Assembly: GCA_019787685.1 (NCBI GenBank)
Contig: JAHNUO010000001.1
Span: 1,674,001-1,738,000 of the forward strand
Source of the DNA: Chiua virens
Taxonomy: Eukaryota; Basidiomycota; Agaricomycetes; Boletales; Boletaceae
Direction of reading: 5' to 3'
DNA: 64,000 bases
Position numbers and translations under genes: made by a program. The stretch's first letter is position 1. Each line of letters starts with the position of its first letter. The notes beneath the pieces were generated by a model that saw only the letters and a list, made by a program, of their open reading frames with translations, did not search any database and was not told the origin of the DNA. Below are positions 23,059 through 33,369 of this stretch, one piece after another.

Positions 23059-24660
23059 CTACATGTTTGCCTGCTCAGTCACAGTGTTGTAGTCCTTTTT
23101 AGCCTGGATTTCAGCCAGCATATTCTTGATCCACAGCTCATGTGATGGTGCATTGAATTTGAGAAAGAACTTGACCCTGGTTTTATTCTGTGGATCGCTC
23201 ATGTAATTTGCAAGGTCATTGTTCTCCACTGGTGAAAGTTTGAACATCATGAGTGCTTCTGCGGCATGCTCGATATAGTCATTGTTGGAGGTTTGAGTTG
23301 GAGCAATGGTAGTAGGTGGAAGGGGGTGCAGTAGCATCTGGGGAAGTCCCAATGAAGCGAGAGAGACAGGTTGCAAGATCGCAGGGTTCATGTTATCAAA
23401 GAACATGGATAGCTTTTGCAAGGCCTCGGCCCTGGCAGTCTGGGCTTGTGCAGTGGCGGACATTGGGCGGGAGCGCTTCACTGAACTTGTTGTCCCACTG
23501 GCCTGTGATCCAATGACGCTATCTGCCTTTCTCTTCCTTTCTGACCCACTGTGTGACCCAGCAACACTGCCCACCATTTGCCTCTGGCTGATGCTTGTCA
23601 TCATACTAGTTGATGCCATAGAGACAGTGGATTGTGGCCCAGCAGGGGGGCAGGAGGAAAGGTATTCGGAAGATGGTGTCGATGGGGGGATTGAATTTGG
23701 ATCCAAGAACACGGATGATGTTGGAGCAGTGGGGTTTGGGTCTACATCATGAACAGCCATCTTGGCCAACTGGTTCATGGTAACACTACTCATGGACTGA
23801 TTTGGAGCATGGTGTGACTCGGAGGCAAGGCTATGGGAAGTGGTATCTATGGAGGGTCCAGGCTGTTTTCCATGTCACTTTGACTTGGTTGCTGCGGGAC
23901 GGTGAATGTGCATTTTCTTGGGAATAGAAGACATGAGGGGGGTGACATCATCCCAATAGGGCCACAGATTCTTCTTGTACCTTGCTGCACCTGGATGTGA
24001 CTGAAAAAAAAAAAATAGGGTGAAAAGAACAGTTTGAAGTCAAATGCTCTACTTGCCTTGCAAAAGCCTTCCCATGCAGGTCAAGTGTTGTCATCAACTG
24101 TAGCCCCCCTTACATTGTCATAGTGAAACCCAGATGCTGATCTGATCTGACTGATCAGAGTATGTTCACTCTTGATCTTCAATACAGTGTGAGTCAACAT
24201 TTGATCTACAATTCTGAGAAGCTGTGAAAACATACATTGGCCCACTTTGATTGGCAAGACTTGCCTGTCTTTGGTACCCGTTGAGAAGGGAACTTCATGT
24301 TGAGTTCCAATGCCGCCTTATTGAACAACTCCTCCCTGAAATTATTGTCTCCTGCCCAGGCTGAGGCATGATAGGATACGAGTATCTTGACAAATTCATC
24401 AGTTTCAGATGAGGTCCATGTTGTTCAGCCAGTTGAGCGACTTGGACCTTTCCCTTTCCCACCTGCCACTGGCAGTGAGTTTGCAGGCTGATTACTTGCT
24501 TCCACCCCTCTGGTGGAACGGTGTGACCTTCCCGATGACTGTGATCCAACTGATCTGTTTGATGCTGGTGTGTTGCTTTCTGAGCTAGACAGCATGATTG
24601 TTGTGACAATGACATATGCGCTGGCAGGCAAATTTGCAGTCATCCAACTCACGTGATCTC
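23059..24660 (-). pseudogene. Myb/SANT-like accessory gene of the Harbinger element (broken)
   Basis: PIF/Harbinger elements carry a second gene whose Myb/SANT-like domain guides the transposase to DNA and nucleus. Here the minus strand reads a Ser-rich N-terminal part near 24650-24425, then SANT-like fragments near 24200-23900 (SEHTLISQIRSASGFHYDNVRGATV, PAWEGFCKA), then a 244-codon open tail ending at 23059 (ERKRKADSVIG, NDLANYMSDPQNKTRVKFFL). Stops of the TGA type interrupt it where CGA (Arg) is plausible, for example after VDDNT and before HGKQPGPS. A poly-A run on the plus strand (24003-24016) marks an intron-like gap. The product cannot be made in one piece. Confidence 0.75.
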
Positions 24661-24780
24661 AACTTGAATGTCATGGCGTGCAGAGCAATCATACAGTACA
24701 AACGACCATGTCCATGGATGTTTCTTCACTGTTGCCTAGTCAGTAGGAGAACCACATCATGTAGATCACTGTAGTCGTAG

Positions 24781-26093
24781 TTACATATGTTCAAATCCCC
24801 ATTCCCTTGATTCCCTACAGTAATCCTGCCACATTTGTTCTGTGATTGTGTCCTGCCATTCCTCTGCCCTCCGCCACTCAGCTGTACCGACAGGACCCTC
24901 TGCAAGGACTCCCAAATCACCAGCGTTGTCATTGTCTTGGATATTTTCCAAGCATTGTGCTTGGAACTCGGGGGTGAAAAATGTGTCCAGATCAAGGCAC
25001 TGAATGAAGTTATGGATAGCACATAATGCTGCTGGGATATGTGCCTGAACATCCATGTTGTATTCAGGGGGGAGGAGCAAGATTCACCACTGTCGTTTGA
25101 GTACTCCAAAAATGCGTTTGATGACTTTTCGAAGGTTGGCATGTCAAAGATTGAATAATTCCTTTTTGTCTTGGGGGCTAGGGCATTCTGTGAATATCCG
25201 AGTCACACTCAGACTGGTGTATGAAAGTTTCTTCTTACCATAAGTTAGCTTGTCTCCATTCCTTCAAGTGATATTGAACTCCTCAATATGGAACGAGAAG
25301 TGTGCTTGATCCACCAAATCCGGCATTGGCAAGGATGTACTTGCCCTCAGGAATGGTCAGATCATCAGAGTGTGCATCATGCCACATTGTTGCATCTACA
25401 GTTGTGCTGTCCTACCCTGTCACCACATATGTAAAGAGGAGCTCAAAGTTGCAGACAAAGAGGCAGTTTTGAGAAAGGAACCCCTTCCTGTTCTGCATGT
25501 TCACATGCTCCTCAAGCAGCACAAACACCTGGATATGAGTCCCATCAACTGCACCAATGCAGTCACTGAAGTAGCAGAAGCAGGGATCAGAGGTGATCTT
25601 GGTTGATACCGGGGTGTCCATGGTTGGTAACTTGACATTGGAAGCATAAAAGTGTCCAGATGAGAGAAAATCCAATAGGTCTTTGAAGTATCTGTGAAGG
25701 TTATTGAGTTTGTCATCATCTGATAATGAAACTGAGTGGACGACAGACATACATGGATATTGTAGTCAGCAAGTGTTGGAACCTCTCTGCAACATGACGG
25801 GTACTGAGACCAGTCACACAAGTGTATAGGAATACCCCAAGCTGCTCTTTGACTGAAATTCCATGGTGTGAATCCCTGAAGACATCCTCCCTCATAACTT
25901 GAATGAGCACATCAAAAACGTCATGAGAGACGCCAAAAGAAGTCTTGATCCGATTGGGGTGACCACTGAGGAGTTTGAGGATCCACCCTCCACCCGTCAG
26001 AATAGAGGTATGGAATGGAATTTTCTCACGCTTTGAGAGAAAGAGGAGACCGTAATAGTAAGTGACATGTGCAATGACCATTGAAAGGAGCAA
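24781..26093 (-). pseudogene. PIF/Harbinger DDE transposase, inactivated
   Basis: The N-terminal part (26093 to about 25753: GVSHDVFDVLIQVMRED, KEQLGVFLYTCVTGLSTRHVAERFQ) joins through an intron (GTATGTC to TTCACAG) to YFKDLLDFLSSGHFY, then to the first catalytic motif GAVDGTHIQ. Downstream the frame reads YILANAGFGG, where the second catalytic Asp (normally LADAGF) is Asn. It later reads NLRKVIKRIFGVLKRQW, where the catalytic Glu (normally VIERIFG) is Lys. In-frame stops occur after FTYVVTG (TAG for Trp), after LLVPY (TGA for Arg) and after KRQW (TGA, 25084-25086). The C-terminal part (LLLPPEYNMDVQAHIPAALCAIHNFI) is preserved. All five changes are C-to-T type on one strand or the other. Confidence 0.9.
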
Positions 26094-26381
26094 AACAAGC
26101 TATCGTCAGCACTCAAGTTCACTGTGAATGAGGATTCGTGCTGCATCAAGGTCCATGGTGGATACTGAAGTACTCACAGTCGATAATCTGACAGCCTTTT
26201 ATCAATTCGACTGTTCCTTAGCAAGGAAACAGTCCCACAATGAAGTGTTGTGGGATAGAGGTCCTTCAGGTCGGTACAGGGGTTCTGAGTGATGGCTAGT
26301 GAGTGGAACTCCTTCAGGAGAGCCGCTAGGCTTGTACCTGTCATGCCAGTGTCACAGTAGTCTCTGGCCATGGCATAGTCA

Positions 26382-26464
26382 GCACACCGCATGCGGCACT
26401 TTAGCGAAGTTGACAAGTTGTAAAAAGTTTGCCGAAGTATAAGTTTGGCAATGTGGACAGACTC
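26382..26464 (-). repeat. Right terminal inverted repeat of the Harbinger element
   Basis: Reverse complement of the left repeat with four differences, ending GGACAGACTC directly before the TAA duplication at 26465-26467. Confidence 0.92.
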
Positions 26465-26537
26465 TAATAGATGTTTGTCCAATGTACTCGCCAAATTGTG
26501 CTATTAACAATCTGAGACAGCCCACTGGCAAGTGCTA
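26465..26537 (+). repeat. 75-bp dispersed repeat, copy 2, abutting the transposon
   Basis: It aligns with 15569-15643. Homology begins with the right TAA duplication of the Harbinger element and ends at AAGTGCT. The left flank of the transposon does not resemble the left flank of copy 1. Confidence 0.8.
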
Positions 26538-26779
26538 TGTTATAATATGAGCCCATTTACTATAGATTTCATAGCCTTTTGTCTTTTGTATATAAGTTAC
26601 TTTGTACCATCTGTCTCGATATCAGTTCCGCAAAAGTTGTCTTGCCTTCCGCATGCTTTTCCGATAGTTCCGATCTCTAACGCACATACGCACTCGCCCT
26701 CTTCTCGCTCTCTTGCTACATCAACCATCAGCTCAGTGACCACCACAACAGCCAGTATAGCGGCAGCTGCTATAAGCTG

Positions 26780-29060
26780 CAGCACAGGATTTCTGCAGTT
26801 TGACGTCGATAGAATAGAGGTCCCCAAGTAAGCTCTAGCCCGGGTCTGCAAAGATGGATGGGAACGCCACCGCCTTTGTTGTGGTGCTTGGAATAGGATG
26901 GTCTGGGAGCGGATCGAGGTTGCCACCCAACTGACACTGGTACAGGCAATACAGAGTGTAAAGATGTCTAGGTCGGTGTAAGCAAACCAACCTACTGTTA
27001 TGCCTCCTTGACTCACCTGTCTTGTCCGAGCCCTTGGCTACATTCTTTTGTCAAGGCCACATGATGAATGCATGCCTTCGCAGGGTAGCGATCCTCTGCT
27101 CGTTTGGCGCCTCTGAGAAAAATGTCTGAAAATAGTTCACAATCGAATAAGATTATTGAACAAATTGAACGAGATGAGTACTAACCTTTGTGAAATCTAC
27201 ACTCTCCGGCTGGATAGTTCGGATGGTTTCTGTCTGCCAATGCAAGAATGACTTGGTCATTGCTGGTTCGTATGTGCACTCGGTTCTTCCTGCGGCAAGT
27301 CTCTCATAAGCTTCATCGCAGTCCAAGTGGATCCAACTCACCATAGAGACCAAAGTATGGTGCCTGGAATGCCGTTTGCATGAATGCATCTGGACTGAAC
27401 CCATGCCTTGTGATGAAGTTCTTTTCGTACCCTTTGAATTCCAGCGCTTGACAATCGTGTTGACAGATCAAGTCACTTAGCCTCGTCTCCACGAACCATA
27501 TACCAGCATGAATATGAGGCGTAAGGGCCCACATAAGTTTGGCAGGGCTCGTATTGTACTTGTCCAGGACACCATTTGCGCTGGATGTGGAGGAAGTAAG
27601 ACCGTGTTTTCCAGGGCTAGTCTTGGGAGGATTGTAAGATTTGGTATGAGAAGACAACAGACCAAGGAAAAGTGTAGGTGCTGAAGGGTTAATAGAGCAC
27701 ACCAAGAGCATGAGGCCCTCAGTGAATACATCGGCCACAAATCTGACATGACATTTGGTTACCTTACAAATACAAGGAAGGGTGACCATTACCTGAGAAC
27801 GGTGTGGCTAGCCATGCCAGTATGTTTAAAGCTAATTCCAGCGGCACCATCTGCACAAACAATGATTTGAAGCTGTTCTCACACATGGCCAGTCATCCGA
27901 TGACAGCAAAGCAGCACATATGCCCAAACCTTGTCATACCACCTGTTTGTACAGGTGCTGACTTGGACTCTCTTGGAGATCGTATGTTCCACATAAGAAG
28001 TTGAAGCAAAGTGTTGCCAAGTCTTCTCCATTCACCTTTCATAAATAGTTGTGCTGATTCTCGTTCCCTTCATGGGCGGGTGCCACGTCATCGAGACAAA
28101 CGACGAACAAGGCATCGTCAATGAGCCTCAAGCACGCAGTGTTGGTTCAGTCTTCTGACAGCACTTGACGTAACCGAGACCAGGTCTTTCAATTTTCAGT
28201 ACTGAGCACTCCAATAGAGGCGTGCATGACCTAGTCATGGTTGAGAAAGAAAGAAAGTAATGTGTAGGTTGATGCACCTCAGTGATAGGCATCTTGTCTG
28301 CATCCTGAACAATGGCTTGGAGGTTCTTAAGTACCTCACATTCAGTCAACAGAGGGCGATTCTCATCATCGAGCACATCGAACCAGTCTAAGCAGACCAA
28401 CGTATTTGAGATCACTCCCGACAACGAGCGACAAGCGAGAAGCACAGAACTGTCCTCGCCGGAGGACAATGTGGTGAGCAGCCTCAATTGCGACCATCTT
28501 GCATCCCCTCTAGTGCCGCACGATCAATGAAGTCACTTTTTGTGATTGATTGCGACAGAAGTTCGTACCTGCGTTGGGATCCGGGGAGTTCTGAACAATG
28601 TCATGTACTGATCCATGTCAAAGGCATGCCCTCGAACTGCATCAGGGTCGAGTAATCTCGCACGAAGGTTGTGTATGAAGCCGAGAGAAGAGATGATCAA
28701 AGCAGCACAAGGCAACTGAGCCCCCAGATCAGGTGTAGGGTCATTCCTTTGAAAGGTATCAAAACAAACGAAGAATCAGAGGAGATTGAGAGTGAGGATG
28801 ACAGGGTTGCTGTGCGACAAGTAACTCTCATACCTATCTCGGGCCTTGCGATCATGTGGCAAGGAATGGAACATTGATATTCTCACCAAAAGTCCTCAAT
28901 ATAGCTGCATTCCAGAAGCACCAAGCACCCACAAAAGATCAACATGAGCGCTTTTTTGTAACCACGATTAGGGGACTGACATACCTCCCCTCGCCTGCTT
29001 GAGGCGTTCCTGGGGGATGGGACCATCCCCATTGAGAAAAGTCTGTACAAAGAGCGCATC
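26780..29060 (-). pseudogene. Carnitine O-acyltransferase, decayed
   Basis: Carnitine acyltransferases move acyl groups between CoA and carnitine in peroxisomes and mitochondria. Fragments in correct order on the minus strand: NGDGPIPQE-like (about 29040), ALIISSLGFIHNLRA (28700), FDMDQYMTLFRTPRIPT, CTNRWYDK followed by IVCADGAAGISFKHTG (28000-27830), KLMWALTPHIHAG and LICQHDCQALEFKGYEKNFITRHGFSPDAFMQ (27540-27370), YEPAMTKSFLHWQTETIRT (27260), ACIHHVALTKECSQGLGQD (27070), and LGTSILSTSNC (26810). Introns are still recognisable, so it arose by DNA duplication or decay in place, not from retrocopied mRNA. Frames change between fragments, a TAG replaces Trp near the C-terminus, and the catalytic His region is not recoverable. 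It lies between a transposon and satellites. Confidence 0.82.
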
Positions 29061-29249
29061 AGTAAATTCACATATTCCTTTTTTTGCTTTCATGTACTTT
29101 TCCATTACCTAAACATTACCAAAAGTACAAAAAGTGTAAAAGCAATGAAAGCACTCCAAACCAGATTTCAGCATTGTCACATAGCAAAGTTAAAATGTGA
29201 AAAGCCTTATGATAAGCATGAAAATACTAACTATTACAAAGTATGTACT

Positions 29250-29690
29250 AGAGTTCGGGGGGGATAAACAGCCTTAGCCTTCTGATGTGACCTTGCCACT
29301 GCCACCACCGACAATATGGATTTACCAGGTGGCTGAGGATGCGAGAGTGAACATCTTAGTTTTTGAGTGGATGATGGGAACAGCCTCAGCTTTGGTGATG
29401 GGGTGAGTGAGACAGCAAGACAGTGAGACAGCAAAGGTGAGGTTGAGGTTGAGGCAGCGAGATGGTGAGGGTGAGGGTGAGACGGCAAGATGGCGAGGGT
29501 GAGGGTGAGACGGTGAGGGTGAGGGTAATGGTGAGATGGTGAGACGGCAAGACAGTGAAGGTGAGGGTTGAGGGAGGCTGCAAGACAGCAGGACGGTTGA
29601 GGCCCGAGGGAGTGAGATGGTGAGGTGAGGGCAGGGGTGGCAAGGGCAAGGGCGAGTGAGGGGTGGAGTGAGCTAGCGACGGTGGCAACA
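29250..29690 (+). repeat. Purine-rich simple-sequence tract (GTGAGGGTGAGRCGGCAAG type)
   Basis: The plus strand is almost pure G and A with spaced T, built from GTGAGG, GGCAAG and GAGACGG units in irregular order. The minus strand reads as a long Ser/Pro/Leu-rich open frame only because the unit lacks stops, so I do not call a gene. The strand asymmetry could favour triplex or G-rich structures. Confidence 0.75.
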
Positions 29691-29924
29691 CGAACGACAA
29701 CGACACTACGATGGACTTGGTGAAATTTTTTGCAGGTTAGTCGTCACGTGTCGTCACATGTTGTTGATTTGCATGCACCGCATCCCTCACCCTCCCATTC
29801 CTCATCCAACCCCCTTTTCCTTTGGCGATCACAGCGACAGATGTGCGTGGGACGCATTCCACTGCAACGACGACGATGGGGGGTGTGCGACGTGCCCCTA
29901 CACTATCCCCTTTCCTTTGGCAAC

Positions 29925-30925
29925 AACAGCTCGAGGACGCGGCGATGACAACGACGATGACGCCTCACTCACACCGTCGCCACCACCTCGAGGACGCGGC
30001 GACAACAACGACACCCGGTCAGACTGTCACCACCACCTTGAGGACACGGCGACGACATTGACGCCTCACCCACACCGTTGCCACCACCTTGAGGACGCAA
30101 CGATGACGACGATGACGGCGGCGGTGGCAGCGACGATGCCTCACCCACACCGTTGCCACCACCTCGAGGACACGGCGACAATGACGACGCCTCACCCCGA
30201 GGACGCAGCGACAACGACGACACTCATACCGTCACCACCACCTTGAGGACGCGGCGACGACGTCGACGCCTCATCCACACCGTTGCCACCACCTTGAGGA
30301 CACAACGATGACGACGACGGCGGCGGCGGCGGCGGCGGCGACACCTCACCCACGCCGTTGCCACCACCTCGAGGACACGGCGACAACGACGAGGCCTCAC
30401 CCCGAGGACGCAGCGACAACGACGACACTCATACCGTCACCACCACCTTGAGGACACGGCGACGACGTCGACGCCTCACCCACACCGTTACCACCACCTT
30501 GAGGACGCAACGACGACGACGCCGACGTGTGCAACCGCACAACAATGGCGACGACGACATCTCACCCACACCATCGCTACCACCTTGAGGACGCAGCAAC
30601 GACAACGCCGACGTGTGCAACCGCACAACAACGGCGACGACGATGGCGCCGCCTCACCCACACTGTCACCACCACCTTGAGGACGTGGCGACGACGACGA
30701 CGTCTCACTCACACCGTCGCTACCACCTTGAGGACACGGCAACGACATGACGACATCGACGTGTGCAACCGCACGACAATGGCAATGCCTCACCCACACC
30801 ATCGCCGCCACCAACTTGAGGACGCGGTGACGACGATGACGCCTCACCCACACTGTCGCCACCACCTTCAGGACGCAGCGACGATGCGACGACGATGCCG
30901 CTGCCGCTGCCGACGTGTGCAACCA
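29925..30925 (+). repeat. Minisatellite array, about 15 units, with higher-order structure
   Basis: A basic unit of about 50-60 bp contains CACCACCTTGAGGAC, then GACGACGACG of variable length, then CTCACCCACACCGT. I count about 15 copies of the CCACCTYGAGGAC core. One roughly 60-bp segment (30188-30250) recurs almost exactly about 206 bp later (30394-30456), which shows duplication of a multi-unit block. A second motif (CGACGTGTGCAACCGCAC) is interspersed four times after 30520. Several frames on both strands are open because the units avoid stops. Their composition is dictated by the repeat, so no protein is claimed. Confidence 0.9.
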
Positions 30926-31980
30926 CACGACAATGGCCCGACGAGCCACAGGTACCGCGTTCTCCCAACAGAATTGGGGTATCCAGACGCCATCGTACTA
31001 CCAATCGATTGCGAAGCGAGACTGAAAACAACTCGAAAACATCCGTGCCAGGGCCGTCCGTTGGCTGGGCACTCGGAAGGAGTCGTTGACCGCAGGGGTG
31101 GGTGAGACCACTGGGAACGAGCTCGACCCTCGAGCTCTTCTATGTAACTTGAAGCTCTCTGATACTTGCTTAAACTGACTAACGTATTGTTTCATGTAGG
31201 ATAAGCTACTTGTGCCTTGCGTCCTAGTGACATAGAATGCCCACCGCACTATCTCGATACCCGACGTGGCCTTTTTTCGACATTTCTCCGAGTCAGTATA
31301 CCTGGGCCCGTCCAACCGTTTTCACCCTCAATCCACATTCGTTTACGCTCCGAATCTGTTTTCAAGCCGCTGCAACATGGTGCCGTTTCCATGTCAATAT
31401 CCTTTTTCTAGTGGTTCTTCCTCTACCCATTGGTATCATTCTTTCCCCCCCCCCCCCCCGCCCCCTTCGACTAATCACATCGTTAATTTTCTTTCATATT
31501 TTCTCCATCCTCCCACACTCCTTTTAGACTGATTTTTGTCATATTTTTGCTGGACCGGATAGTACTTCTCCGGATACTTTTAATACGATTTTCTTTGCTT
31601 TCGAAAGTGCAGAACCCTTAAGAGCGTGTTCAAAGGTGGTTAAAAGAATCGAGATCTAGTATTAACTACTTTTTAAAAAATCACCAAAAGCTTCTGATAC
31701 TAACTAAAAGTTTGATTAAAAGCTGTAAAAGAAACATGAGATTTTACTGATGCGGTTAGTTATCGCTTGCAAGTCTTCTAGAGGCAGAATGGGCAACTTT
31801 GGAAGGACATCCTGGTTGGCGAATGTGGAACATGGGGTCGGCTCGAACCATCCGTTACAAATTAGGAAGCATTTTGCTTTGAGCAAAACGCTTCCTCTGT
31901 AACGAGATTAGATTAGATTATGTAATATAGCTTCACCACTTCAACTTCCTCATCCTATTGGATTGATCCAGTCAACTTAC
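30926..31980. other. Repeat-flanking DNA with a poly-C run and a palindrome
   Basis: No supported gene. It holds a run of 15 C (31445-31459) followed by G and five C, an AT-rich part (31620-31770), and a 33-bp imperfect palindrome at 31864-31896. Two tandem ATTAG units follow at about 31908-31919. The open frames at 31217-31532 span the C-run and are not convincing. Confidence 0.5.
31864..31896. repeat. 33-bp imperfect palindrome
   Basis: AGGAAGCATTTTGCTT is followed after TGAGC by its near reverse complement ending CGCTTCCT, with one or two mismatches. It could form a hairpin. No flanking duplication was found, so a MITE or terminator role is open. Confidence 0.55.
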
Positions 31981-33010
31981 TAGCCCAAATTCTGGAAACG
32001 AATATCACCCTCGATTGTTTGATATACGGTAACGACGACTTCTTGACTCACCTCTTCGATGTCGAGCTTTCAGATGCGCATACTGTGGCATTCTTGAAAC
32101 AAGCTATAAAGGACCAGAAACCTGTCTTTCGTGACACAAAGCTGGAGGAGTTAGACCTTTACGCCATTTCAATTCCTGGAGACCAGTCGGGTGATGACAT
32201 GAAACGCGTGGTAGAGGAGTGGAGACCTCGGGACAGATCTCCCCTCAACCCACGAAGCAAAGTGTCCAAGTTAGAAGGGCAACTCATCATCGTCACCTTA
32301 GGTTCGGCCTTATAATAATAATTCTGTTACCCCTCTGATCCTTTTGATCAGCCTCATGAACGACCAAGGGATATGTGGTAGATCTTACTCTTAACTGCTG
32401 GGTGCTTGGCCATGACGTCGATCGTATCTTCGACGTCAAGATTCCGAGCATCAAGAATGTAGCATCTCTGAAAAAAGCCATTAAGGCCGAGAAACAGTGG
32501 ACTTCCGCGGTATAGACGCGGACGCTCTCACTCTCCACCGAGTTTGCTTTCCTTACGACGCCCACATCCACCGGACCCTGGATGTCTCTGTTGAAGGTGC
32601 ACGGATGTCCTCGATGGAGGTTATATCCGATGTCTTTCGTGAGATTCCTTCTCCAATGCATATTCATGTTGTTATCGAACCACCTCGTGAGTCCGATTGT
32701 TAAGTAATCTCATGTTTTGAGACTCTTAGACTCAAATACTATCTGACCTTTTCGTTTCTGCTTCTTTTCGAAACATATTTTCACGTAGATGTCAAAGAAA
32801 CTTCAAGTGAGCCATTAATCTATTTCTCCGTGTCACCACTGGACATTTGAAGACGCATCGCAGCTCAAGAAGGTTCCTGCAGACATCGAATCCCAGATCC
32901 GCCAGGCATTCAAGGAATTTCATGATGCCAGTTACTATGTCTACGGTGACCTCCGAGCACCGAATGTCATGATCACATTAGGCTGGAAAGCAAGGGGAAG
33001 TAAAATATCC
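31981..33010 (+). pseudogene. Crinkler-type (CRN) gene remnant with two N-domains and a kinase fragment
   Basis: The first unit reads ITLDCLIYGNDDF...LFDVELSDAHTVAFLKQAIKD...LDLYAISIP, the pattern of the ubiquitin-like N-terminal domain of Crinkler (CRN) proteins. A second unit (32375-32695) reads DLTLNCWVLGHDVDRIFDVKI, then KNVASLKKAIKAEK. After a one-base frame change near 32502 it continues GIDADALTLHRVCFP...VISDVFREIPSPMHIHVVIEPP, the end of the same domain. Near 32850-33000 a third frame reads FHDASYYVYGDLRAPNVMITLGW, like the HxDLRxPN catalytic loop of the protein kinase domains often fused to CRN N-domains. No start codon or complete frame joins these parts, so I call it broken. CRNs are host-directed effectors in oomycetes. 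Their role in basidiomycetes is largely unknown. Confidence 0.72.
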
Positions 33011-33369
33011 AATTGCACTTTCTAGATCTACTCAATGGCCTGCGGGGGTGAAAACCCTATCATTAATCAAGCGAGAGCATGACTGTATTATGCTGGACAA
33101 TTTGGTCTACCAATACTGTAACTGCTACTGGAAAAAGGGTAGATTGGTCATTCATTCAAAGGGGTCGCAAGCCTTTCTGAATGCATATGTACTACGCAAG
33201 TGATCCCCAGTATCTGATGATGGCGATTCGGTTAGTGCTCGTAAAATATTGCAGATGGATACAACAACTTTTAGGTGGTTCTCTGTATACTGGACACTGA
33301 CATACATAGAGATACAAGTCAAAAAAGGAACTGAAATCACGACACGGCATTGCGAGATAGTAGCAAGAC
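33011..33369. other. Spacer after the CRN remnant
   Basis: Nothing recognisable. The next gene on the minus strand ends at 33370. A minus-strand frame continues through this stretch, but only by reading through the likely intron of that gene. Confidence 0.4.

Larger units (their letters stand above)
22876..26464 (-). mobile_element. PIF/Harbinger DNA transposon, full length but inactive
   Basis: A 3589-bp element bounded by inverted repeats of 83 bp (22876-22958 and 26382-26464) with four mismatches. A TAA trinucleotide lies directly outside each end (22873-22875 and 26465-26467). A 3-bp TWA duplication, TIRs beginning GAGTCTGTCCACATT, and two minus-strand genes (a Harbinger DDE transposase and a Myb/SANT-like accessory protein) are together diagnostic of PIF/Harbinger. 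Both genes carry premature stops, so the copy is dead. The clean ends and near-identical TIRs suggest moderate age. It lies between the glucosidase I gene and a decayed carnitine acyltransferase, in the gene-poor part of the window. Confidence 0.93.

Noticed and set aside
25370..25606. Plus-strand frames inside the transposon
   Set aside because: They are antisense shadows of the transposase.
29925..30925. CRISPR array
   Set aside because: Spaced repeats are present, but units are diverged and spacers are themselves repetitive, and this is a eukaryotic nuclear genome.
29758..31105. Long open frames on both strands across the satellite (162 and 192 codons on plus, 153 on minus)
   Set aside because: Their composition follows the repeat unit, several overlapping frames are open at once, and no unique domain is present.
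31217..31532. Overlapping plus-strand frames near the poly-C run
   Set aside because: They cross a 15-base C homopolymer and show no motif.
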